Shown: piece after piece, positions 24,842 to 32,351 of the stretch
Numbering within the stretch: the stretch's first letter is position 1
Layout: each line of letters opens with the position of its first letter
Source: Pseudonocardia sp.
GTDB taxonomy: Bacteria > Actinomycetota > Actinomycetes > Mycobacteriales > Pseudonocardiaceae
Assembly: GCA_030451825.1 (NCBI GenBank)
Contig: JAKDNL010000010.1
Coordinates: 1-40,189 of the forward strand
Length of the DNA stretch: 40,189 nt
Direction of reading: 5' to 3'
Notes under the pieces: model-generated
What the model was told of the DNA's origin: nothing
Seen by the model: the letters and a program-made list of their open reading frames with translations, nothing else
The model's database searches: none
Position numbers and translations under genes: made by a program

Positions 24842-26383
24842 ATGTCCTCCACTATGGAGTCTCGGCCGCGCGGGGCGGCGCCGTTCGACACCACCGGCGT
24901 TTCGCGCGACGAGCGGGGCGTCGCGCACTACACCGGACTGGCACCGTCGCTGGTGGCGATGGTGCGCTCGACCGCGCAGCGGCACCCGGACGTCGAGGCG
25001 CTGGTCGAGGTCGGCGGGCAGCGGCTGAGCTACCGGCAGCTGTGGGATCGCGCGGCGCGGGTCGCCGGCGGGCTGCACGAGGCCGGGGTGCGGCGCGGGG
25101 ACCGGGTGGCGAACCTGTTGCCGGCCGGCGTGGACTGGGTGCTCGGGTTCCTCGGTGCCCAGCTGGCCGGGGCGATCGCGGTGCCGGTGAACACGCGCTT
25201 CGTCGAGCCGGAGATCGCCTACGTGCTGCGGGACTCGGGGGCGTCGGTCGTGCTGCGGCCCGGTGCTCCGCTGCCGGACGGGGCGCCGCGGGCGGACGAG
25301 GAGGCCGGGCCCACCGACGTCGCCGCGATCTTCTACACCAGCGGCACCACGGGGTTCCCGAAGGGGGCGATGACCACCCACGAGAATTTCCTGTCCAACA
25401 TCGAGACGGCGTTGCGGGTGGTCGGCGTGGACCGCTCGGACGGGCCGGACCTGCGCAACCTGGTATCGGTGCCGCTGTTCCACGTGACCGGCTGCAACAG
25501 CCAGCTGCTGGTCCAGCTGGCGATCGGCGGGACGACCGTGGTGCTGCCGGCGTTCGACGTCGCGGCGTTCCTGCGCACGGTCGCCGACGAGCGGATCACC
25601 ATGCTCACCAGTGCACCGGCGATCTACGCGCTGGCACTGGCGCAGCCGGACGTCGGGGAGTTCGACCTCTCCGCGGTCACACGGGTCGCCTACGGTGGCG
25701 CCCCGATCGCCCCGTCGCTGGTGCGCCGGATCCGGGACCGGTTCCCGCGCGCCGAGCTGGGTAACGGTTTCGGGCTCACCGAGACCGCCTCGATCGCCAC
25801 GTTCCTGCCGGACGCCTGGGCGGCGGGGCATGCCGACTCGGTCGGGTTCGCCGCGCCCGTGGTCGACCTCGCGCTGGCCGACCCGGACGGCGCCGGCGTC
25901 GGGGAGCTGCTCATCCGCGGCCCGAACGTCGTGCCCGGGTACTGGCACAACCCCGAGGGGACGGCGCAGACGTTCGTCGACGGCTGGCTGCACAGCGGCG
26001 ACCTGGCCCGGATCGACGACGAGGGGCTCACCTACATCGTCGACCGGGCAAAGGACATGATCAACCGTGGCGGGGAGAACGTGTACTCGGTCGAGGTGGA
26101 GAACGCGCTGGCCGGAGCGCCCGGGGTGGCCGACGCGGCCGTGGTCGGGGTGCCGGACGAGATGATGGGCGAGAAGGTCGGGGCCGTGGTGGTGTCGCTG
26201 CCGGGGACCGCGTTCGAGATCGGCCCGGTGCTCGAGCACCTGCGCGCGCACCTGGCCGACTTCAAGGTGCCGCAGTTCTTCGCCGTGCGCGAGGAGCCGC
26301 TGCCGCGCAATCCCGGTGGGAAGATCCTCAAGAGGCCGCTGCGGGAGGGAACGGACTGGGGGCCGCCGGTGCACGGAAGGTGA
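24842..26383 (+). CDS. Acyl-CoA synthetase (ANL superfamily)
   Basis: A 513-residue acid-CoA ligase that would adenylate a carboxylic acid and load it on CoA. Motifs: IFYTSGTTGFPKGAMTTHEN (P-loop), YGGAPI and GNGFGLTETASIATF (A5), WLHSGDLARIDDEGL (A7), DRAKDMINRGGENVYSVEVE (A8) and the catalytic Lys in NPGGKILKRPLRE (A10). The segment between N-terminal domain and P-loop is shorter than usual but the protein looks complete. It is coupled to the phosphotriesterase-like gene 3 bp upstream. Confidence 0.94.
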   Translation: MSSTMESRPRGAAPFDTTGVSRDERGVAHYTGLAPSLVAMVRSTAQRHPDVEALVEVGGQRLSYRQLWDRAARVAGGLHEAGVRRGDRVANLLPAGVDWVLGFLGAQLAGAIAVPVNTRFVEPEIAYVLRDSGASVVLRPGAPLPDGAPRADEEAGPTDVAAIFYTSGTTGFPKGAMTTHENFLSNIETALRVVGVDRSDGPDLRNLVSVPLFHVTGCNSQLLVQLAIGGTTVVLPAFDVAAFLRTVADERITMLTSAPAIYALALAQPDVGEFDLSAVTRVAYGGAPIAPSLVRRIRDRFPRAELGNGFGLTETASIATFLPDAWAAGHADSVGFAAPVVDLALADPDGAGVGELLIRGPNVVPGYWHNPEGTAQTFVDGWLHSGDLARIDDEGLTYIVDRAKDMINRGGENVYSVEVENALAGAPGVADAAVVGVPDEMMGEKVGAVVVSLPGTAFEIGPVLEHLRAHLADFKVPQFFAVREEPLPRNPGGKILKRPLREGTDWGPPVHGR

Positions 26384-26395
26384 TGGAGTGGGCGC

Positions 26396-26971
26396 ATGAC
26401 GTGGGAGACGCACCCGGTGACCTCGGACCGTTTCGAGGACTTCGCCGACGTCGTCAACCGCACCCGCCGCGCCAATCACTGCTGGTGCCTGTCGCACCGG
26501 CTGCGGGCCGGTGAGATCGAGGAGCTCGGCGGTGGGAGCCGTGAGCAGGCCGCGCGGCGGCTGTGCGAGCGTGACCATCCCCCGGGTGTGGTGACCTACC
26601 GGGACGGTGAACCGGTGGGATGGTGCAACATCGGGCCCCGCACCGAGATCACGCGGTTGGCCGGCTCGCGCCTCATCCGGCCCGTCGACGACCTGCCGGT
26701 CTGGAGCATCGTGTGCGTCGTGGTCCGCACGGGTCATCGCCGACAGGGCGTGACGGCGTCCCTGATCGAGGGTGCGGTTGCCTATGCCGCCTCGCACGGC
26801 GCGCCCGCCGTGGAGGCGCACCCGGTCGACCCTCCAGGACGGATGGATCTGACCATGGCGTTCGTGGGGACCAGGTCGATGTTCGAGCGAGCCGGATTCC
26901 GGGTCGTCGGCACCACCGATGCCGTGGCGAGCGGGATGCCGCGTCTGATCATGCGGCGGGACCTCACCTGA
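26396..26971 (+). CDS. GNAT-family N-acetyltransferase
   Basis: A 191-residue GNAT acetyltransferase. The acetyl-CoA loop reads CVVVRTGHRRQGVTASLIEG (about residues 105-125), followed by the helix AVAYAASHGAPAVEAHPV and the C-terminal FERAGFRVVGTT. The N-terminal part is Cys/Trp-rich (NHCWCLSHRL), a feature of a GNAT subgroup acting on small molecules or peptides. It lies 12 bp after the acyl-CoA synthetase and is probably the last gene of that operon. Confidence 0.88.
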   Translation: MTWETHPVTSDRFEDFADVVNRTRRANHCWCLSHRLRAGEIEELGGGSREQAARRLCERDHPPGVVTYRDGEPVGWCNIGPRTEITRLAGSRLIRPVDDLPVWSIVCVVVRTGHRRQGVTASLIEGAVAYAASHGAPAVEAHPVDPPGRMDLTMAFVGTRSMFERAGFRVVGTTDAVASGMPRLIMRRDLT

Positions 26972-27068
26972 GAGTGATGGTGTCCCGCGCGAGGTCGACG
27001 AACCGCACGCGGCCGTCCGTGGGTGAGACGAGTGTGGCATCGGCCGCGGTGCACAGGACGAACGTCAC
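26964..27068 (-). CDS. Possible small protein, 34 residues, convergent with GNAT gene
   Basis: A GTG-started frame reads MTFVLCTAADATLVSPTDGR then VRFVDLARDTITLR and stops inside the last bases of the convergent GNAT gene. About 30 of 34 third codon positions are G/C, which favours real coding. No clear ribosome site precedes it, so it may equally be the tail of a decayed gene. Family not recognised. Confidence 0.3.
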   Translation of the reverse strand: MTFVLCTAADATLVSPTDGRVRFVDLARDTITLR

Positions 27069-27146
27069 GCTCGTTCCGGCACGGCAGCACCTACCTCGGT
27101 GAGCCCCGACGGCCCGAAGCCCGCCCGCTGACCGGACGGCTGGGAA

Positions 27147-27836
27147 TCAGTTGTCGAGCTGGCGGTGCCGGCCCTGCTCGTCCCACGCTCGCTCCGCCTC
27201 GACGAGCTCGCGCATCGGCACACCGTGATCGGGCACCGGCTGACCCGTGCGCTCGTACTCGGCGAACTGCTGGGCGAACTGGTCGATGATGACCAGCCGC
27301 TCGGTCTGTGCCGCCTCGTTTCGAGCCTTGTCGGCTTGGCGAGTCGGGGGGATCCGGTTCCACTCGTCGATCAGCCCGATGAACGTCGGATCGGCCCGGC
27401 ACAGCATCGTGACGTGGTGCTGCAGCTGCGCGCGCCTGGCTTGTTCGTCCTGCACCCGGGCTGCCTCGGCCGCCTGGTGCTCGGCCTGCCGCTGCGCCGC
27501 GACGCGTCCCGACTGATGCTTGAGTAGCAGCCAGACGACGAGCACGAGCACCCAGAGGATCAATATCCCCCAGTTTCCGGCGATAGATCCGGCGATCAGC
27601 GTGCCGACGATACCGGCGACAATCTTGATCGTCCCCTTGGCGTTCTTCTGAACCTGGGCTGCCTCCGCCGCCTGCGCCTCGGCGGTCGCGGCGTCCTCGG
27701 CGTCCCGTTCCTCGGTCGACAACCCCCGCCGCCGGGTCTGCTCCAGCCGCTGGGCGAGCGTGGTCTGTTTCCTGAGCTCGCGCTCGGCGGCCTCGGCGGC
27801 GTAGCGGGTCCGGGCGATGTTCGCGCGTTTCCCCAT
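27147..27836 (-). CDS. Hypothetical coiled-coil membrane protein
   Basis: A 229-residue protein of unknown function. An N-terminal coiled coil rich in Ala, Glu and Arg (RYAAEAAERELRKQTTLAQR and onward) leads to a hydrophobic hairpin (GTIKIVAGIVGTLIAGSIAG, then ILILWVLVLVVWLLL, about residues 68-106), a second coiled coil (VAAQRQAEHQAAEAARVQDE) and a soluble C-terminal part with LCRADPTFIGLIDEWNRIPP. Both ends probably lie in the cytoplasm. ATG 27836 is preferred; a GTG 30 bases upstream is possible. It converges with the small frame and GNAT gene. Confidence 0.75.
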   Translation of the reverse strand: MGKRANIARTRYAAEAAERELRKQTTLAQRLEQTRRRGLSTEERDAEDAATAEAQAAEAAQVQKNAKGTIKIVAGIVGTLIAGSIAGNWGILILWVLVLVVWLLLKHQSGRVAAQRQAEHQAAEAARVQDEQARRAQLQHHVTMLCRADPTFIGLIDEWNRIPPTRQADKARNEAAQTERLVIIDQFAQQFAEYERTGQPVPDHGVPMRELVEAERAWDEQGRHRQLDN

Positions 27837-27866
27837 GTCAGCACCACGCCGTACAGGCGCGGTCAC

Positions 27867-27980
27867 CGCTGCTCAGAGTGCTGTCCGGCAGGGTGAGCAC
27901 GTCACGGACACGGCGGTCCGGCTGCGGGTGGCGCGATGCGGTAGTCACATCCACCACGTCGTCGCCGGTGTGCGTTCGTT
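27867..27980. other. Short gap, nothing recognised
   Basis: About 110 bases between the coiled-coil gene start and the end of the LysR remnant. It should hold the promoter of the minus-strand coiled-coil gene, but no -10/-35 pair or palindrome stands out. Confidence 0.4.
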
Positions 27981-28520
27981 TCAGCTGCGTCGCCCTGGTT
28001 CATCAGAACTGGGTACGAATGCCGGCACCAGCTCTTCGTCGTTGCCGATCGCCCTCGCGGTCGCGGTGACGATCCCGCGGGTCAGGGGCTGATGCACGGC
28101 CCACGTCCGCAGCTGCACCGCGGGCTCGACGAGCTCGCTCCACAGCCAGTCCGGCAGCAGCCGGGCCGCGCTGGTCGCGCTGAGCAGCACGGCGTCGGCC
28201 TCGTCGGCCTCGGCGGTCTCGGCGCACATCAGGGCGTTCTCGCTGAACCGGGCGAAGTGCCAGCGCGGCGCCACGCCCGCCTCGTGCGCGGCGATGACCA
28301 TCCGGTCGTGCTCGGCCGGGACCTGCTCGCGGGCGTGCGCGAGCACCCGGACGTCGTCGAGGTCGCGCAGCGCGCAGGTGTCGCGCCCGGCGAGGCGGTG
28401 ACCCGGCCGAATCGCGACGCCGAACGGCTGGGACAGCAGATGCACCCGCCGCAACGTCTCGGGCGGGTTCTGGTCGAGCAGCTCCGTCGGGTTGGGGCTG
28501 GACAGTCCCGCGCCGGCGCC
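27981..28520 (-). pseudogene. LysR-type regulator remnant (ligand-binding domain only)
   Basis: The second half of a LysR regulator's ligand-binding domain: LLSQPFGVAIRPGHRLAGRD, ALRDLDDVRVLAHAREQVP, IAAHEAGVAPRWHFARFSEN and LTRGIVTATARAIGND. The N-terminal winged helix-turn-helix and first subdomain are missing. Upstream of about 28500 the frame stays open but reads as antisense of an exporter remnant on the other strand. A truncated DNA-binding-less protein is possible but unlikely to work. Confidence 0.72.
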
Positions 28521-28535
28521 GGACACGCCGAGGAT

Positions 28536-28712
28536 CGCGCGCGGCCCGAGCCGGTCTTCGTCGCCACCGGCTCGTTCACGGCCGCGTTCGCGGCGCTGGC
28601 CGCCGGGCCGATCCTCGGCGCTCTCGTCGCCGTCTGGATCAAGGAGCCACCGGCCGAGCGGAGTGGTGCCGTTGACCGTGGTCAGCACGGAGCAACAGTG
28701 AAGAACTCGTAG
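28536..28712 (+). pseudogene. Transporter C-terminal remnant (MFS-like last helix)
   Basis: On the plus strand the frame reads VATGSFTAAFAALAAGPILG then ALVAVWIKEPP, a final transmembrane helix and basic end typical of major-facilitator exporters, and runs to a stop at 28710-28712. All upstream helices are gone: the join to the opposite-strand LysR remnant is near 28500-28540. The last 15 or so codons overlap the end of the VOC gene on the other strand and may not belong to the original protein. Confidence 0.5.
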
Positions 28713-29056
28713 GTGTTGCCGTCCGGGTCTCCGACGTAGACGCCCCGTCCGCCGGAGAGGTGGTTGGTCCGCCGGTCCCAGCCGTGTTCCGGCCCGGACC
28801 CGAACGGGACGTCAGGCCGGTCGGCCAGGTGACCGAGCAGGTCGTCGAGCGTGTCGTCGTCGACGAGGAACCCGAAGTGGCCTGCGGCGGCCGGAGCGCG
28901 GTCGTCGAAGTCCAGGGTGAGGTCGTCGTTGACCCGGACCGGAACGAACGGTCCCGCCGGTGCGCCCACTGCTGCGCCGAGCAGGTCGGCGAGGAATCGG
29001 GCGCCGGCCTCCCGGTCGCTGGTCCGGACGATCGTGTGGTTCAGGGTGACGCTCAT
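28682..29056 (-). CDS. VOC family (glyoxalase-like) protein
   Basis: A 124-residue single VOC domain: MSVTLNHTIVRTSDREAGAR at the start (with His7), HFGFLVDDDTLDDLLGHLAD in the middle, and RGVYVGDPDGNTYEFFTV at the end with the Glu typical of the metal site. This kind of protein is often annotated as a cysteine- or glyoxalase-type enzyme. GGAGG precedes the ATG. It is divergent from a MarR gene around a perfect inverted repeat and probably controlled by it. Confidence 0.9.
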   Translation of the reverse strand: MSVTLNHTIVRTSDREAGARFLADLLGAAVGAPAGPFVPVRVNDDLTLDFDDRAPAAAGHFGFLVDDDTLDDLLGHLADRPDVPFGSGPEHGWDRRTNHLSGGRGVYVGDPDGNTYEFFTVAPC

Positions 29057-29083
29057 GGGGCCTCCGCAGGCTCGTCAAATGTG

Positions 29084-29116
29084 TGCGTATCGCATGCATA
29101 TTAGATGCGATACGCA
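29084..29116. promoter_or_regulatory. MarR-type operator between VOC and MarR genes
   Basis: TGCGTATCGCAT (29084-29095) and ATGCGATACGCA (29105-29116) are a perfect 12-bp inverted repeat with a 9-bp spacer (29096-29104), AT-richer than the surroundings. It lies centrally in the divergent gap, so binding would cover both promoters. MarR binding is inferred. Confidence 0.75.
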
Positions 29117-29137
29117 TGGATTGGCTAGGGTGCGGCC

Positions 29138-29596
29138 ATGCGCGACGGGGGTGGGGGACCGGCACTGTTCCGGCTCGTCCGGTTCTGGTCCAGGCGATGG
29201 GCCCGTGGGGTCGCGGTCGACGGTGGTGAGGAGGACACCGCCGTCGTGACGCATGTGCTCGCCGTGAACGCCATCGACAGCTGTCTCGTCGCAGCTCAGG
29301 GCGGTGATGGCGGGACAACGGTCGGCGAGGTGGCCCGCCGGCTGGGCCTCGACCAGTCGGGCGCGAGCCGGATGGTGGCCGCTGCGGTGGGCGCCGGGTA
29401 CGTCGAGCGGGGGCGTGCCCCGTCCGACACCCGTCGGGCCGTCCTGCGGCTCACCCGCGCCGGACACGGGCTGATCGTGTCGTCCGAGCGGTGGCAGCAG
29501 GGCGTGTTCGAGGAGCTCACGGCCGAGTGGGACGAGCTCGACCGGGAGCGGTTCGCCGGATATCTCCGACGCCTGGCGAGGCAGGTCGACGCCTGA
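29138..29596 (+). CDS. MarR-family transcriptional regulator
   Basis: A 152-residue winged-helix regulator. The recognition region reads GGTTVGEVARRLGLDQSGAS, RMVAAAVGAGYVERGRAPSD then TRRAVLRLTRAGHGLI (about residues 60-115), with the wing Asp-Thr-Arg. The N-terminal part is somewhat longer than usual. ATG 29138 is the first start after the operator. It probably represses itself and the divergent VOC gene. Confidence 0.88.
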   Translation: MRDGGGGPALFRLVRFWSRRWARGVAVDGGEEDTAVVTHVLAVNAIDSCLVAAQGGDGGTTVGEVARRLGLDQSGASRMVAAAVGAGYVERGRAPSDTRRAVLRLTRAGHGLIVSSERWQQGVFEELTAEWDELDRERFAGYLRRLARQVDA

Positions 29597-29665
29597 CCTC
29601 GCTCAGCCGCTGACCGTGGACGAACTGGCCACCGCGCTGGGCGCTCGCCGGCCCGGCCACGGGTG
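29597..29665 (+). pseudogene. Short gene tail ending in the palindrome
   Basis: Directly after the MarR stop a different plus-strand frame reads DLAQPLTVDELATALGARRP then GHG and stops at a TGA that is part of the left palindrome arm (CACGGGTGA). About 18 of 21 third positions are G/C, so it looks like the end of a real gene whose body is gone. Family not recognised. Confidence 0.4.
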
Positions 29666-29725
29666 AGCGTGACACCAGTGCTCCCCCAACGACCGTGAGC
29701 CGCCATGGCGTCACACTCACCCGTG
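29658..29725. repeat. 68-bp palindrome giving stop codons to both flanks
   Basis: Arms 29658-29676 and 29707-29725 pair at 17 of 19 positions around a 30-nt loop. Read outward from either side, each arm enters as CACGGGTGA, so it provides an in-frame TGA to the plus-strand tail on the left and to the TusA/ferritin-like gene on the right, and would act as a two-way terminator for the converging MarR gene and operon. Origin as an inserted element is inferred. Confidence 0.75.
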
Positions 29726-30376
29726 ACCACCCCCTCCTGCGGTGTCGGCCAGCGCGTCGTGGCGGCGTTCGATCGCGCCGCGCAGCTTCCCGCGCAGCGT
29801 CGGGTCGATGCTGCCCTGATGTTCGAGGTGGGCGACACCGAACGCGACGTGGCGTGCCTCGTCGACCCGGGCCAGGTGGGTGATCCGCGCGGTGACCGGG
29901 TCCCAGTCGACCGCGGTGGCCGGGTCCCACTGCGCGGCGGCGGCGTGCGCGTAGAGCCGGGGAGCGAGATCGGCCCAGACGACGTCGCGGTCGTCGAGGT
30001 CGAACCGCCCGTCGGGCCCGCCGGCCTCGACGAGCGCGCCGCGGGCGGCGAGGCCCCAGTGCGCCGGTGGATGGGCGACGATCCCGTCCGGTCGAGGGCC
30101 ACCGGCGCGCTCGGCGCCCGCCCACCGGTCGGTGTCCGCGGAGCCCCGCACGAGCTCCCAGGTGGCGGTGAGCTCACCGACGGTGGCGAAGCCGTGGCCC
30201 TCCCGGCGGGCCCAGGCGCGCAGGTGCACGCCGAGGGCCGGATCGCCCCCGGTGACGGTGATCCGCCCGCCCGCCTCCACCGTGCTCAGGGCCCGCCGGA
30301 GGAGGAGGTGGGCGCCCCCCTCGAACCCCAGGAAGCCGAGGTCGAGCGGGGCGCCCGAGCGCTGCCCGTCTGTCAC
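29717..30376 (-). CDS. TusA-like / ferritin-like fusion protein, apparently truncated
   Basis: A 219-residue protein. Residues about 15-63 (LLLRRALSTVEAGGRITVTG, DPALGVHLRAWARREGHGF) resemble a TusA-type sulfur-carrier fold, but the Cys-Pro motif is missing. The C-terminal part (AAAAQWDPATAVDWDP, ITHLARVDEARHVAFGVAHL, GAIERRHDALADTAG) resembles a ferritin-like di-iron family, with one ExxH motif (EARH). Compared with what I recall of that family, a central stretch with the other ligands and the last 80 or so residues are lacking; the end, GGGGHG and its stop, lie in the palindrome. GTG 30376 overlaps the upstream stop (GTGA). Function unknown. Confidence 0.65.
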   Translation of the reverse strand: MTDGQRSGAPLDLGFLGFEGGAHLLLRRALSTVEAGGRITVTGGDPALGVHLRAWARREGHGFATVGELTATWELVRGSADTDRWAGAERAGGPRPDGIVAHPPAHWGLAARGALVEAGGPDGRFDLDDRDVVWADLAPRLYAHAAAAQWDPATAVDWDPVTARITHLARVDEARHVAFGVAHLEHQGSIDPTLRGKLRGAIERRHDALADTAGGGGHG

Positions 30377-31215
30377 GGGTCGTACTCCTGCGCGGTGACC
30401 GCGCCGGCGGCGTCGTAGAAGCCGGTCTCGTCGACGGCCTTCGCGAGCGGGCCGAAGCCGCTGGTGCGTCCGGGCACCCACTGCTTGAGCCCTTCGAGAT
30501 CGAGCAGCGGCCGGACCTCCGGGTCGGCGTAGGACATCGACTCCAGCAGGCGCACGAACTCCTCGGCCTCGGCGGCAGGTGCGGTGTCGACGATGGCCAT
30601 CGTGCAGTGGTCGTAGACGCCGGTCTGGGCGAGGATCCGGGTCGACCCGGCCGGCAGCGTGCCCTCCTGACCGAACAGCAGGTGGTTGCCGTCGATCATG
30701 CAGGCGGCGTCGACCTCGCCCGCGACCAGCGCGCGGGCGGCGTCGCGCTCCCCTCCGATGTGGTCGCCGTGCAGGCCCACCCCGACGTCGAAACGGCGCA
30801 CCGCCACGCCGTCGACACCGGCGCCGCGCAGGAACGACAGCGGGATCAGCGTCGCCTGCGGCGAGTCGACCGCACCCACCCCGACGGTGCGGCCCGCGAG
30901 GTCGGCGACCGAGGACGCGGGGGAGTCGGCGCGGACGACGACCACCGAGGTGAGGTCCTGGTCGGTGTCGCGCATGACCGCCGAGCGGACCGTGCGTCCG
31001 CTCGCGGCGGCGAGGCGCTCGGAGCGCAGCAACGCCAGCGGCGAGTTCCACGCGGCATGGATCCGGCCCGCGGCGAGGTCGTCGACCTGGCGCTCGTAGT
31101 GCGAGTACAGGACGTAGTCGAAGTCCAGACCCTGCCCGCGCAGCCATTGCCGGAACCCGTCCCAGATGGTGACGACCTTGGGGTCGTAGGCGACCCCGCC
31201 CATGATCAGCGTCAT
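30373..31215 (-). CDS. PhnD/NMT1-like substrate-binding-fold protein without signal peptide
   Basis: A 280-residue protein with the fold of phosphonate/thiamine-type ABC binding proteins: MTLIMGGVAYDPKVVTIWDG, AAGRIHAAWNSPLALLRSER, TSVVVVRADSPASSVADLAG, RTVGVGAVDSPQATLIPLSF and VDAACMIDGNHLLFGQEG. There is no signal peptide or lipobox and no ABC permease or ATPase nearby, so it probably works in the cytoplasm as a sensor, carrier or enzyme. ATG 31215 overlaps the stop of the flavoenzyme gene (TGATG); its own stop overlaps the next start. The three genes clearly form one operon. Confidence 0.85.
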   Translation of the reverse strand: MTLIMGGVAYDPKVVTIWDGFRQWLRGQGLDFDYVLYSHYERQVDDLAAGRIHAAWNSPLALLRSERLAAASGRTVRSAVMRDTDQDLTSVVVVRADSPASSVADLAGRTVGVGAVDSPQATLIPLSFLRGAGVDGVAVRRFDVGVGLHGDHIGGERDAARALVAGEVDAACMIDGNHLLFGQEGTLPAGSTRILAQTGVYDHCTMAIVDTAPAAEAEEFVRLLESMSYADPEVRPLLDLEGLKQWVPGRTSGFGPLAKAVDETGFYDAAGAVTAQEYDP

Positions 31216-32351
31216 CACGCACCCCCGAACAGCGGCAGGCCGAGGGTGGCGCGGCCGACGAAGTCGTGCAGCGCCTCGGTGGTCGGTGCCATCACCCGCG
31301 CGGCGAGCGCGTCGCGGTAGCGGCGCTCGATGCCCAGCTCCTTGCGGAACGCGGCGCCGCCGCACAGGCGCATCACCCCGTCGGCGACCTCGGCCGCGGC
31401 CTCGGCGGCGACGGCCTTGACCTGCAGGACCCGCAGGGTCGCGTCGTCGCGGCCGTAGCCCAGTGCGGCGAGGGTGTCGGTCAGGAACGCGCGCGTGACG
31501 TCGACCCGGGTGCGCAGGGCCGCGAACGCGAGGCGGCTGGTCGGCTGCTCGGCCAGGCTCTGGCCGAGGTGCTCGAGCCGGGCGCTCGTCAGATGGGCGG
31601 CGGCCTCGTCGAGCAGCGCCTCCATCAGGCCCAGCGATACCGCGGCGTTGCCGACCAGGAACGTGGGCAGCACGCTGCCCAGCGCGATGTCGAGCCCGGC
31701 GCCGTCGTCGCCGAGCCGCGCCGAGGTGTCGACGAGTGCACCGTCGGCGGCCATCGGGCGCGAGGCGTTGCCGCGCAGCCCGAACCCGTCGAACTCGCCC
31801 GCGACCTCGACGCCCGGTGTGCCCGCGGGTACCAACCACATCGTCATCGGGCCGTCCGCGGTGACCGGGCGGCTCGACCAGACGTAGCTGTCGGCCTCGC
31901 CGGCCGAGGTCACCCAGCTCTTCGCCGCGTCCAGGCGCACCCGGCCGTCCGCGGCGGTCGCGGTGCTGACCGGCGCCCAGAAGTGGCTGCGCGAGCCGCG
32001 CTCGGAGAACGCCAGCGTGCTCAAGTGCTCGCCGGCGGCGACCGCCCGCCGGACGTCGTCCGGGCCGTGGGCCTCGATCACCGACACGGCGGCGTAGTGC
32101 ATCAGCACCACCATCGCGACCGAGGCGTCCGCACGGGCGATCCGCTCCACGGTCGCGGCGACATCGGCGAGCGAACCACCGGCACCGCCGACGTCGGTGC
32201 TACTCAGCAGGCCCAGGACACCGGCTCCGGCCAGGGCGTCGAGGTCGGCGCGGGGGAACGCGCCGGTGCGGTCGACCTCGGCGGCCGACGGCGCGATCGT
32301 CCGGTCGACGACGTCGACCAGCGTGGGTGATGGGGTGAGCGCAGTAGGCAA
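31215..32351 (-). CDS. Acyl-CoA dehydrogenase-like flavoenzyme
   Basis: A 378-residue acyl-CoA dehydrogenase-fold protein with FAD. Seen: LSTLAFSERGSRSHFWAPVS (FAD/substrate loop), DAAKSWVTSAGEADSYVWSS, FDGFGLRGNASRPM, and RLCGGAAFRKELGIERRYRD near the C terminus, followed by MAPTTEALHDFVG where the typical family has a Gly-Thr-Asn-Glu motif. It could be a dehydrogenase or a DszC/SfnB-type flavin monooxygenase; these cannot be told apart here. A TTG start at 32351 has GAGGAG 6 bases upstream; a GTG at 32384 (11 residues longer) has no ribosome site. Confidence 0.85.
   Translation of the reverse strand: MPTALTPSPTLVDVVDRTIAPSAAEVDRTGAFPRADLDALAGAGVLGLLSSTDVGGAGGSLADVAATVERIARADASVAMVVLMHYAAVSVIEAHGPDDVRRAVAAGEHLSTLAFSERGSRSHFWAPVSTATAADGRVRLDAAKSWVTSAGEADSYVWSSRPVTADGPMTMWLVPAGTPGVEVAGEFDGFGLRGNASRPMAADGALVDTSARLGDDGAGLDIALGSVLPTFLVGNAAVSLGLMEALLDEAAAHLTSARLEHLGQSLAEQPTSRLAFAALRTRVDVTRAFLTDTLAALGYGRDDATLRVLQVKAVAAEAAAEVADGVMRLCGGAAFRKELGIERRYRDALAARVMAPTTEALHDFVGRATLGLPLFGGA

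Noticed and set aside
23852-27040. A very long minus-strand open frame (over 1000 codons) opposite the hydrolase, ligase and GNAT genes.
   Set aside because: It is the antisense of clear genes; lack of stops is expected in DNA with this GC content, and the translation is low-complexity Arg/His/Gln-rich.
28660-28690. Sequence similar to one arm of the 100-bp palindromic repeat (TGGTGCCGTTGACC).
   Set aside because: Only one imperfect arm matches; there is no partner arm or conserved 3' flank.
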